A stretch of DNA of 64,000 nucleotides, taken from Paramacrobiotus metropolitanus. Lineage: Eukaryota; Tardigrada; Eutardigrada; Parachela; Macrobiotidae. The position numbers and the translations under genes are program-made. The notes beneath the pieces are model-generated. The model made no database searches, was not told where the DNA came from, and saw nothing but the letters and a program-made list of their open reading frames with translations. The stretch spans positions 248,001 to 312,000 of the forward strand of contig NW_026570277.1 in the NCBI RefSeq assembly GCF_019649055.1, in the 5' to 3' direction. Positions 29,669 through 38,703 of the stretch are shown here, one piece after another. Position 1 is the first letter of the stretch, and each line of letters begins with the position of its first letter.

Positions 29669-29785
29669 TATGAAAACGTCTCCCTTTTCTACGTTTTACC
29701 TATGGTAATACCCGTACAGCACACGACAAAAAATCTCCAAGATTTTCCAGTGACGAATTCCTGAAGCGCGGCAAGCTCTGCAATT

Positions 29786-30403
29786 CTACGTTAATAATTG
29801 TAGAAGATTTTCTGTTGTTTTGTATACTGCCGTCAACTGCGCCACGAAAGTACAGCCCAATAGGACGCAATTTCCAGTATGGAACACATTGACTGTTGCG
29901 TTCAGATACTTTAACCTTAATTGAACTGCAGGAAATAGCTCGGGCTCGTAAAAAACTTTGCTTATTTCTTTGAAAGTTTTACTTTTGCTATAAAATGCAA
30001 TAAGATTAACGGAAGCGTTGTAACGATATGTACTGACAATATTTGCTACAGTACATACCTTAATCTCTAAATCAAAATCGTGTAAACGCAACATGAGTTT
30101 ATAGAAACTTAATAAATTCTCAGCTTCTTCCACAGACTTACCTCCGTTTATTATTGCCCTACCATTTGCAAATAGCTGACAGAACGACCGTCCCTGCAAA
30201 CGCAGGTTAACAGCATTAAAATTTTTCATTCTGCTTGCAAAAGTTCCAAACACAGCAGTTAAGGCATCCAGGTCAATTGCTTTATCAAACTTGACAGACA
30301 GGATAATGTTGTGGATTTCCATGGCCGCGCTCTTTAACTGTGGCAGAATGAGCATGAACTCTTTATATACCTTTCTTGCCCAGTCTGCCACAAATAAAGG
30401 CAT
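29786..30403 (-). CDS. TATA-binding-protein-like protein encoded by the Polinton
   Basis: 205 residues arranged as two related halves, as in TBP. First half (about 28-110): N-I-I-L-S-V, then N-A-V-N-L-R-L, an F-A-N-G-R strand and G-G-K-S-x-E-E-A. Second half (about 112-200): V-A-N-I-V-S-T, then Y-E-P-E-L-F-P-A-V followed by L-R-L, an F-x-T-G-N-C-V-L-L-G-C strand. The Y-E-P-E-L-F-P block is nearly invariant in eukaryotic TBPs. The sequence is strongly diverged elsewhere and lacks the long variable N-terminus. A TBP-like gene is not part of the usual Polinton set. It may direct transcription from the element's own TATA boxes. A decayed host-derived capture is the alternative, but the frame is intact. 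Confidence 0.8.
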   Translation of the reverse strand: MPLFVADWARKVYKEFMLILPQLKSAAMEIHNIILSVKFDKAIDLDALTAVFGTFASRMKNFNAVNLRLQGRSFCQLFANGRAIINGGKSVEEAENLLSFYKLMLRLHDFDLEIKVCTVANIVSTYRYNASVNLIAFYSKSKTFKEISKVFYEPELFPAVQLRLKYLNATVNVFHTGNCVLLGCTFVAQLTAVYKTTENLLQLLT

Positions 30404-30552
30404 TAGCCTCTTTTTTTTTCCAACAATTTCCGTTTGAAACTGTTAAGAAACATGTGAGTAAAAATACAACAAATATTACCTAAATCACCAAAACATTACA
30501 ACCTTGCAGAAAAAACAGGTACACACAAAGCAACCAATTCTAATGGTACATT

Positions 30553-31029
30553 TTAATCATCCATGACTTCGCCTTCAGGACCCCAAAAACTGTCTCGCGC
30601 TATACCAACAACGTCCAGAAATCCTCTGTACGGGATCTGCAACGAGCGACCAGGTTGAGAGAAGCGAATCATCCGACCATATTTAGGATGGATACTGAGG
30701 TACAGGTCCAAACAAACCGGTCCAGCAAGGGTGACCTTTTCCGCCGATTTGCTTGTGATTGATTTGTCAACGGCATCTTGGATGGCTCCTCCTTTTAGCT
30801 TATTCAGGACATCCGAAATTTCGGTGCACCCTAAGCGCACACCTTTTCGGAATGCTTCCGCATGATCCTTATATCCGTCCGTTTCTTGGTCGAAAGCTAG
30901 AACAAGGCTGACCTTTTTTGTGCTCCAGAACATACCTACAACATTGTTGACCTTGTAGATGGTGTATCCGTTCAGCTCCCCCAAAATCTCCAGAGGGCGT
31001 GAAAAGTCCATTTCTTCCAATGTATGCAA
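30553..31029 (-). CDS. Unknown 158-aa Polinton protein
   Basis: An intact frame with ATG start, 69 nt after a minus-strand TATAAAA (31104-31098). The product is acidic with alternating hydrophobic strands (G-Y-T-I-Y-K-V, V-S-L-V-L-A-F, C-L-D-L-Y-L-S-I), suggesting a compact alpha/beta protein. No catalytic motif, signal or membrane segment is seen. It is the first gene of the minus-strand cluster and diverges from the IAP gene, which hints at an early or regulatory role. Confidence 0.6.
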   Translation of the reverse strand: MHTLEEMDFSRPLEILGELNGYTIYKVNNVVGMFWSTKKVSLVLAFDQETDGYKDHAEAFRKGVRLGCTEISDVLNKLKGGAIQDAVDKSITSKSAEKVTLAGPVCLDLYLSIHPKYGRMIRFSQPGRSLQIPYRGFLDVVGIARDSFWGPEGEVMDD

Positions 31030-31304
31030 ATGCTAGTAATACTTAGCTCGGAGGAATAATGAAAGGCAACTGACCTTGCAACTACTTTTCGCCAGCGTTT
31101 TATACTGCCCGATCCGGGTCTATCCGAAATATGTGGTGCCATGATTGGTAGAAAAGTCCCTTCCAACTCCGCCTTTTTTCTTAAAACTGCGTTTTTATTC
31201 CCTCTGCAAAGCTAGAAGCTGTTTTGCTACCATTGGTCGAAAATAAATTTGTTAAGCTCCGCTTGGTTCTCTCTACACACTTTACTTGAAAGTGAGGAAT
31301 GGGC
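31030..31304 (-). promoter_or_regulatory. Divergent promoter of the 158-aa and IAP genes, split by element B
   Basis: Minus strand, in order toward the gene: ACCAATGG near 31235, AAAAAGGCGGAG near 31170, ACCAATCATGG near 31145, and TATAAAA at 31104-31098. It repeats the motif set before the polymerase gene. Before element B inserted at 31304/55972, this region ran straight into the IAP upstream sequence. Confidence 0.6.
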
Positions 31305-31696
31305 TGTCAGATATGACACAGAAGCAGATGAAAATGGGGCAAATATCGCCTTTATTGTGATAGCAATAAAGCAACAACAACAACACAAAAACCAACAGAA
31401 AACCCAATGCGGGAAAAGCTGGAAAAAGTGCCTGCAGTGCGCTAGCCAGGAATCGTGATAATGATTCCGCGTGCTGCGGGTATGCAACCGCTGATGCTGC
31501 ACAGCATGGAATCGCCCGTAGGCGCCGGGCTTCACCCCCAAGAGTGCAGAGAAATGCGCTGACTGGTCAGCGTAGACAAAGTATACGCTGAGTAAGCAGC
31601 GTAATAGCGCGGCAAGAATGGAGTAGCCATGTGCGGGCGGGCGACAGAGCAAAGCCACGAGAGGTGTCTACCGCCTCGAGTGAGCGGTCTCTGACA
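31305..31696 (-). repeat. 3' LTR of element B
   Basis: 392 bp, matching 55580-55971 with about nine substitutions. The adjoining minus-strand sequence (AGAGGCA) is only a weak polypurine tract. Confidence 0.95.
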
Positions 31697-33676
31697 TGCC
31701 TCTGGGAGGGAGTGGGAGCTCCTGCGAGCACCTTCCGACTCTGCCCCTGGCCAACCCGGTAGGGTGCCAGGATCCGATACCCGGTAGGGCCGGATGCCAC
31801 TTTGTCTCTAAACCCGGTAGGGTCGCTTCCTCCAGACCCGCGGTGCAGTGCACCGAACGGCAGAAATCTGGAGTGCACTCTGGTTGCTGGGGGTTCCAGT
31901 GGGGTTTGAAGGCTTGGTTGGTCGAACAAGTAAAAAAATAAAAGTTTTATAAGGCTCATTGGTTAAACATCGAAATAAAAAGATCACAATTCCGGTGAGA
32001 ATTAAAGAAGGATCATAGTTAGAGATCCCAAAGCCAATTCCTTTGGTTAGATGGCTAGATAAAAACATCAATTTCTTTGGTTAATGAAGTCTAGAAAAAC
32101 CAAGTGTGGTTAAAAAACTAGACAAAACAAAAGACTTATTCCGACTAGGTATACCACAGGGCCGCTTTTGTCCACGGGGGTCCTAGTCAACGGTCCGCTT
32201 TATCCGGTAGGATATGTCTGGTCCTGTGATTCCGGGGCGACGGTTCCCAGAGATGTCCACAGGGGTCCAGTGAAGTAAATCCAGCGGTGCGGTGTATGGA
32301 AGGCACGGTTGCATGCGCAAGGACAGGTTGTCCCCTTCCTGATTAAGTTGGACCAAGCCCGGTTGGGCGGTCCATGCAGGGCCAGAGTGATGTCTCTGGA
32401 CAGGAGAGGTGCTCCTATGACGAAAATAGTATGCTTGGACCAATTCCGTTTGGATGGCCCATAAGGGTCTCTAACTTGGACCGGTTTTGGCCTTGCATGC
32501 CGGTTTGGTCATGCGTTTAAGTCCAAAAATCTTCTAAGTCCCAGAGGGCCATAATGGAAGAATTTCTAAGTTCGAAGACCAAGTGGTGTGATGGACCAAA
32601 CCCGTAGGGCGGTCCAAACTCGGTCTCTGACATGCTCTGGACCGGGATACAGGGTTTCGGTGTGGTTTGGCCTTGCTTCCGGCCGTTCCTTGGGTGTGGG
32701 TCCTGTATGACCGGTTTTGGCTCTCCAGTATGGACTTAGTCGCTTTTTGATGAGCCACGTCGTTGGACGGGCCAAAAGACTTAGTCGATTTTTCGACGGT
32801 CCAAGGTATATGGCGGGCCAAAAGGACTTAGTCGTTTTTCCGACGGTCCAAAGTTGATGGCGGGCCAAAGTTGGTCCGTCTCACTGGCCGTGAGCCATTA
32901 GTTGGCTACCATGTCCGATAAGTCAGGTAGGTTTCCCTGAGACCGTGGCCATAACAAAATTAAGTGGCGTCTGACGAAAACATCAGATTGGCCGGGCCAA
33001 ACTCCGAAAAATTAAGTTGTGGGCGCCGGTAGGCGTTCTCCACAAAGGAGTCGGTCTGCTGACTAAGAACATCCTCGTTTGGCCTCGGGGCGGTGCATCT
33101 TTTGGATGGGCCACTGGGCGGTCCGTGGTGAGGATGTTGGACATGGCATGCAAAATGGGCGTACCACAACTTCTATGTGGCTCCCGTACTCACTTGTCCC
33201 AGTCGCCTGGTATGGCAACTAAACTCGTGAGCCATCTATGGTCGGTTAGACGCGTAGTGGGCCTGGTCCAACTTCTATGGGCCAGGACTTAGCCTTGGCT
33301 TGTCGCAACTTCTATGCGAGCCAGGCTGATCCACGGCTTGTCACAACTTCTATGCGGGCCGTCGCCACCTTATGGGCGCTGGATCTTTTCCGTGCCGGGG
33401 AACATAGCTCGCGCCAAGTTCGGTCCGGTGGACTCCGTCGGATGGTCTGGGATGGCCAGGCCAAATTCATGGTCCCAGCCGCTAAGCCAGAGCCAATCCG
33501 GGGAATCCGGTTAAGATCCAGGGATTTAGGTCCGGTGAGGTAGACGGTACATGGCCGTAAGCCACGTTTGTTGGGCGAGTGTAACAACCGTTGGATTGCA
33601 CCCATCATGGTGTTCAAGTCCGGTCCAGCTAATGTTGGTCCCTGTTAAGGGCCAACATGCAGGAATGGCCATTGGC
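31697..33676 (-). other. Repeat-rich 3' region of element B
   Basis: No convincing gene. ACCCGGTAGGG occurs three times at 31757-31822. At 32740-32880 a unit of about 46-50 bp built on GACTTAGTCG-T-run-CGACGGTCC is present two to three times and can form GTCG/CGAC hairpins. CAACTTCTATG occurs four times at 33168-33360. GGTCC/GGACC words are dense throughout. It may hold RNA-processing or replication signals. Confidence 0.6.
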
Positions 33677-35644
33677 CTATCCCTGCCCTCCTTGTCCGGC
33701 TTGGTCGCCATCGCCCAACCCAGGATTGAGTGGGTCGATGACGCTTTCTTCCATGGCCGCCAATTCCTGTTCGGTCAGGTTTGCTTGTTGTTGGCTGGAG
33801 GTGCTGGTCGGCTGAGCTTCTTGGTCAGAATGTGTGGCCTGGGTTTGGACGTGTGCGGACGATCCTGTTGAGGATCGTTGGGTACGGAACTTCGTTGGAA
33901 GTTTCCTCGTCGCCGTTTGGTTAACGAACGCTTCCGCACCGTCGTCAAAGTCCGATGGCTGTTTATAGCGGTAATCTTTAGAGCGGCTCCTGTAAATGTT
34001 CAGGGCGCTTTGGATTTTGACACCCGCTTCGATCTCGTGAATCTGGTTTCCCAGGAGGGCCACTTGGGTCAGCAGCCGAGGGACGATTTTTCCTTGTCGG
34101 TAGGCAACTTCCAGTTCCCAATGGCAGTGTAGGTGACCAAGTCTGGCGGCAAAGATGCGTATCATCGTGCCGTTATAGGAGTATTTCTGTATTTCTGGGT
34201 CATCCTTATGGTCAGCCGGTTTCCATGGAATGTCTATGGCGGCTCTACATGCTGCGATGATGAAACTGGCGTTTGCATCCGGTAGGACAAACTGAGCCAG
34301 GTATTTGACGACGTCAAGTTGGTCGTCCTTGATGTGCAATTGGCACAAGTCATTCCAGTCCGGTCTGGTGATGGGCTGTCCAAGTAAGTTCACATCCGTG
34401 ATGCTCGATAGAGCATTGTCGCGGACCATTGGGTAGCCCTTGCGGTTCTGTGTGTGCTCCGTCATGTTGAAGTCACGGGGCCAATCTTTCCTCTGCATTT
34501 CCATTTCAAGTCCGGACCGGGTGACAAAGGTTTGTAAATTCTGAACCATGGCGTCAACTTGGGCCCATCGATCCCTGGGGTATGGGATGGCCCTCATAAT
34601 GTAATCCGTCACCTCCCGGTGGGGAAGTGGTCGGATGTTAATGCCTTGGTCCTCAGCATACTTATATGGATCGAAGTCCGAAGTGCTGCCAGATGGTGCA
34701 GGCTGGACCGGTAGGTCCGCCGCTGACAATGTGGCCTCAGTCTCCATTGGTATTTGGATACTGATGTTGTGGGCCACTGAGCTGACACTTCGTTCTGGGC
34801 GCTTGGTGGACTGCGCGACAACCAGGCTGGACTCCGTTTCGTTCCGTTTCCCGGGGGATGTGCGCGTTCGGCGCTCCTCGGCTTGGCTACGGCTTTGGCG
34901 GCCAGATTGGTCCTGGTTGCGGCTCTGGATTTGATGACGTAAGTCATCGGGGTTCCGCGGTAGCGGTGCCGGTGGTGTGCGCTGTTCAGTGCGCGCTGGC
35001 TGGTATTGGCCTTTCAAGGCGTCCAGCAATCCACCTTCCATCAGCTGTCGAGCCACCTGGTCAACCATAGCTTTGTTGATGTTTTCCAGGATCGTTTTTT
35101 CGAACCCCTGGTTGTATTCCATGGGTATGGGCAACTCGTGTCCGTAGGATCGAGAGCCTGATGATGGCCGCTGATAGTCGTAATTTCTAGGGGCGGCCGT
35201 TGGGCCACGCCCTGAGGACTGGTCAGATCCTGAGTTGCGGGATCGACGTTCCCGGTCCCGCTCGTCCTTCCGTTCTCGAGCCGATTGGCTGAGTGGAGGA
35301 ATCGGAGTTCCGGTACTGCACCAGCCAGGTTGTCGGGCGCCACTACGTTGCATGTAGAGATCGTAGATCTCATTCTGCTCGTGGTCCCTCAGTAGGGGGA
35401 TCAGGTGGCTTCCGTCGCGGCTGGTCATATGTATGTATGCATCAAAGTTGCCTCTCACCACTTCGAGGTAGAAGCAGTAGGCTCGTTCGCTCTCGTCGCG
35501 GAAGCCCGGTCGCAGGTGGTATGCGCAGGGGAACAACTCCCGTGAGGAATTGTCCCGGCGGTGAGGATGTGTCATGCTATCGCCGCTGTTGCGTCTGCAG
35601 TCCGAGCATCGCGGTTCGTATTTCTGCTGCGGTGTAAGTCCCAT
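33677..35644 (-). CDS. Element B ORF9, unknown, Cys-His N-terminus
   Basis: A 655-codon intact frame from a good ATG. The N-terminus has C-S-D-C-R-R and a later C-A-Y-H, a possible zinc site (residues 13-42), then an aromatic segment. Residues about 120-330 are Arg/Ser/Gln-rich and disordered-looking. A folded-looking region follows at about 340-580 (Y-I-M-R-A-I-P-Y, W-N-D-L-C-Q-L-H-I, A-A-R-L-G-H-L-H-C-H-W-E-L), then a Gln/Thr-rich tail. It is the last gene before the 3' region. No signal peptide or membrane segment, so no envelope signature. Function unknown. Confidence 0.65.
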   Translation of the reverse strand: MGLTPQQKYEPRCSDCRRNSGDSMTHPHRRDNSSRELFPCAYHLRPGFRDESERAYCFYLEVVRGNFDAYIHMTSRDGSHLIPLLRDHEQNEIYDLYMQRSGARQPGWCSTGTPIPPLSQSARERKDERDRERRSRNSGSDQSSGRGPTAAPRNYDYQRPSSGSRSYGHELPIPMEYNQGFEKTILENINKAMVDQVARQLMEGGLLDALKGQYQPARTEQRTPPAPLPRNPDDLRHQIQSRNQDQSGRQSRSQAEERRTRTSPGKRNETESSLVVAQSTKRPERSVSSVAHNISIQIPMETEATLSAADLPVQPAPSGSTSDFDPYKYAEDQGINIRPLPHREVTDYIMRAIPYPRDRWAQVDAMVQNLQTFVTRSGLEMEMQRKDWPRDFNMTEHTQNRKGYPMVRDNALSSITDVNLLGQPITRPDWNDLCQLHIKDDQLDVVKYLAQFVLPDANASFIIAACRAAIDIPWKPADHKDDPEIQKYSYNGTMIRIFAARLGHLHCHWELEVAYRQGKIVPRLLTQVALLGNQIHEIEAGVKIQSALNIYRSRSKDYRYKQPSDFDDGAEAFVNQTATRKLPTKFRTQRSSTGSSAHVQTQATHSDQEAQPTSTSSQQQANLTEQELAAMEESVIDPLNPGLGDGDQAGQGGQG

Positions 35645-35834
35645 TCTCTGTGGTAACAGAAATGAAACTTGCAGAATGAGGTTAAGTCCGCTTTCTATGA
35701 CGGGTCCCTATGATAATTACGCCCTATGTTTTACGTCCCTATGTTTTTACGTGTAATTTGTTAACTAGGCTTTTCTTGCCCGGTGAATTATTTCGGGATC
35801 ACCCCCTAGACCCTATGCGAATTCTACGCCTAGG

Positions 35835-37892
35835 TCACTGATGGTAGGTACGCCGCTTCTTCTTGGACTTGGTTGATGCCAAGGAGTCGGATTCGGTGGG
35901 ACGAGGGCCGTAACGATCCGGTGGGATGTTATGTTGTCTGTACCGCTGCTGGGCCTCGGGCTCATCAACAGTTTGCTCGAGCCATCCTTCATTTAACATC
36001 TTCCGTACGACGTATCTGACGTCCTCGCAAATAGGGTACAACCCGCTAGGGCGGCCCTGGTTCGGCATGTATGCTATCCCATCAATAAGTTGTGGATGGT
36101 GCGAGATGACGTTCAGGTCGTATCGGCCCAGGAGCTGGTTGGCTATTTCGCCTCGTGTGGGGCCTAATGGGTGCTGAGTGGTGGTCAGCACTGTGAGAAC
36201 GGCATTACGCCACTCCCAATAGCCTTGAGGGGCTTTATCCTCTTTTTCCGGTGGGAAAGTGTAAAAGATCTGCGTGTTAGGCAGATGGGTCCGTAATATA
36301 GCTCCTTCATAGTAGGCCATATGTATATACTTCATCACTTTAGACTTGGTCAGCGGTGGGCCATTCCATTTCTTAATGAGTTGGAAGGCCAGGCCCCCTG
36401 TAGCAAGGGTTGTACCCGTTTGGGACAACGCCTTTAGGGCCGCCTTAATGTATGCCCATCGCTTGTCAGAATTGGAGATCCTTGGCTTTTTAGAAGGATC
36501 TCCGCCAGGCCATTTCCTGGCCACCTTTGGTGTTGGTGGCGAGACGTAGTCAATCCGCGGCATGGCCGGGCACGGGTCAGGTAAAGTCCATGGAATCTCG
36601 CCATCATCTGATTCTGGTGAGGTCGAGTCGCGCATCCTTTCCCGTTCGGGCGATGAAGCGCTTCCACTTGGCTCAGCGTTGTCTACACTGGCCGGACTTT
36701 CTTGGCTAGCGCCTTCGGCGCTGCCCTGTGCCTGGTTGGCGCTTTCTGCGCCACCCTGGTCTTCCATGTCCTGGTCACCGTTAGGTGGCTGGTTCTCATC
36801 ACCGGGTGGTATTTCCGTGTCATGGTCCGGTGGGAGGTCCATGGTAAGTTTACCAGGGCTTTGATCATCATCATCATCTGAGTCGGACTTTTGGGACTCC
36901 ATGGTTTGGTCCTGGTCCGGCTCTTCTTGTTCGTCGTCCTCTGAGTCCTCCGGTTGTGAGTCCTCAGAGTCCGAATCACTTGGCTGCGGTGAGGGATCTT
37001 TTTTCCCTCTTTTCTTTGTAGCCGTGGCCTTTCGGCTCTTTGTGGATGTGGCCGATAAGGCTGGCGAAGGAGGTCTGGACCGGCCGGCTGCGTTAGGCAG
37101 TGACACTGTGTCCCTGGGCGCAGGCCGATTTCCGGCTGCGCGCATCTCGTCCTCCGCTTCTTGGCGTGCAGTCAGTTCTCTTCTTGTGACGGATGGTCGA
37201 GGAGGCTTCTCTACCGGCAAGTTTTTTGGACCAGGCAGTTTGGCCACTTGGGAGATCAAGTATGCCTCCTTGGCTCTGCCGGTCAACTTGTCTTTCGGCG
37301 GTCCGGCCGCTTTCTTTCTGTCCGGATCCCATTTTGTGCCCACGTCGTGTGACACATACAGAGACCGTTGGGTCTTCTGCGGGATGAACCCGGGAATAGT
37401 GAAGCGGATCGGCTCCGCCCGGAAGCCGTTAGTTGTTTCTAAAGTTCCGTCCTTGACCAACGCTAACAACTCGTCAAGAATGATCTTTTCCAGTTTCTCC
37501 TGGTCCGCCTCTCCTTTGTAGTAGAGAGCGTTAATGGTCCTGACAATGTCGACCAAGTTGGAGCCTCTTGGGTTGTGCAGGTAAGCAATGGTCCTGCATA
37601 TCTGGTGAAAGGGGTAATCCCGGCTGCGGGAAAGCCCTGCTGGCCGATGAGGCACGTGAAGCTCCATCATGCTGGTCCAGTCACGGTGCGTGCGGACCAG
37701 AAGTCCCATGTCTAGGATAAGAGTTACTACCCGTTGCATAAAGGGTGCCGTTAGTACACGGTCCGCTGGCGGTAGCCCTCTGAATTCTTCTCCATGTGCC
37801 ATTCTGGCTCGGAGAACTCGGACGAGACATTGGTACATGTCTCTTCCTGTTGTACGTCTCATGATCCTGGCCGCTGCCACCCATTGGCGCAC
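35835..37892 (-). CDS. Element B ORF8, possible paired winged-helix-like protein
   Basis: A 685-codon frame with its first listed codon GTG; the first ATG is eleven codons in, and the frame is open upstream to about 38008, overlapping ORF7. Residues about 1-190 and 480-660 look folded and share a helix-rich layout with a Y-Y-K/E-G-A/E motif and an R-F-T-I-P / F-Y-T-F-P strand, reminiscent of tandem winged helices. Between them lies a long linker with Asp/Glu-Ser runs (about 290-460) and basic patches. A DNA- or nucleosome-binding role is possible but rests on this weak resemblance. Confidence 0.58.
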   Translation of the reverse strand: MRQWVAAARIMRRTTGRDMYQCLVRVLRARMAHGEEFRGLPPADRVLTAPFMQRVVTLILDMGLLVRTHRDWTSMMELHVPHRPAGLSRSRDYPFHQICRTIAYLHNPRGSNLVDIVRTINALYYKGEADQEKLEKIILDELLALVKDGTLETTNGFRAEPIRFTIPGFIPQKTQRSLYVSHDVGTKWDPDRKKAAGPPKDKLTGRAKEAYLISQVAKLPGPKNLPVEKPPRPSVTRRELTARQEAEDEMRAAGNRPAPRDTVSLPNAAGRSRPPSPALSATSTKSRKATATKKRGKKDPSPQPSDSDSEDSQPEDSEDDEQEEPDQDQTMESQKSDSDDDDDQSPGKLTMDLPPDHDTEIPPGDENQPPNGDQDMEDQGGAESANQAQGSAEGASQESPASVDNAEPSGSASSPERERMRDSTSPESDDGEIPWTLPDPCPAMPRIDYVSPPTPKVARKWPGGDPSKKPRISNSDKRWAYIKAALKALSQTGTTLATGGLAFQLIKKWNGPPLTKSKVMKYIHMAYYEGAILRTHLPNTQIFYTFPPEKEDKAPQGYWEWRNAVLTVLTTTQHPLGPTRGEIANQLLGRYDLNVISHHPQLIDGIAYMPNQGRPSGLYPICEDVRYVVRKMLNEGWLEQTVDEPEAQQRYRQHNIPPDRYGPRPTESDSLASTKSKKKRRTYHQ

Positions 37893-37947
37893 ATATGGAC
37901 CCGTTGGGATCTCAATGTGCGTGGCCTCCGGTCCAGGGTCCGGGAGC

Positions 37948-38703
37948 TCAGCTTCGTCGTCCGCCGGCGAAGGAGCATTGTTTCCTCCGAAGGCGGTTCA
38001 CCTTCGGGAACTGGCTCGAATTCCTCTCTTGCCATGGACGATATTGTGCTGGCTCTTGTGACTTGTCCATATTGTCCGATAGGACTTGGACGTCTTCATC
38101 GCCTGACAGCCGTTTTTCAAGCTGGGCGATCTTGGCCTCGTGACGTTTCTTGTCCTTGGCCGCTTGTTTCTTCTGGCGGTTCCGTTCGGCCTCTGGGTTA
38201 GGTGTTGGCCGTGCTACGGTCGCCTGACTTCCACTCGGTTGAGGGGAGTTTGGACGAGTGGCCGGTTTGGCCCTCGATTGTGGAGAAGTTGGACGAGAGG
38301 CCGGTTTGACCCTCTTTGGGTTTTTGGCTTTTCTCGGCTGCTTGCTCCGTTGGGAGTTAGCTGAGTGAATTGCACCCAGGCCGAGTGCAAAGTTCTCCAT
38401 TGTCCCTGTTGCAGGGAAAGTAACTGGACGGCCAAAAGGTATATCGTCGATGCTGGCGGGCATGTTCGTCAAGTTTATCGGGGCAGCGGCCGTTGGCCCT
38501 GTTCCGGACTGACTTTGGCCCGTTGTATCCTGCGATGACGAAATGGCCTTGGGTGGATCCTCCGGTTGGGCTGGTTCTGGTTGTGGCGCAATGGCCACAG
38601 GTCCAGACGGAGAAGTATCCATGGGCTCTGAAGCCGCTGGTGCTTGCGTCTGTGGTAGTACCACAAGCAATGGGGTTCTTGATGACAGGGCTTCAGTCAT
38701 CAT
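37948..38703 (-). CDS. Element B ORF7, low-complexity basic protein
   Basis: A 251-codon frame whose ATG overlaps the ORF6 stop by 4 nt, so it probably depends on translation of ORF6. Pro/Gln/Ser-rich N-terminus; repeats of R-P-x-S-P-Q-x-R-A-K-P-A-T near residues 135-165; then a Lys/Glu-rich helical stretch (about 175-205) that may form a short coiled coil. No family is recognised. Confidence 0.55.
   Translation of the reverse strand: MMTEALSSRTPLLVVLPQTQAPAASEPMDTSPSGPVAIAPQPEPAQPEDPPKAISSSQDTTGQSQSGTGPTAAAPINLTNMPASIDDIPFGRPVTFPATGTMENFALGLGAIHSANSQRSKQPRKAKNPKRVKPASRPTSPQSRAKPATRPNSPQPSGSQATVARPTPNPEAERNRQKKQAAKDKKRHEAKIAQLEKRLSGDEDVQVLSDNMDKSQEPAQYRPWQERNSSQFPKVNRLRRKQCSFAGGRRS

Noticed and set aside
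31227-31959. Minus-strand frames over the left LTR of element B, with similar ones at the right LTR
   Set aside because: They lie in LTR sequence and are repeated because the LTR is; no coding signature.
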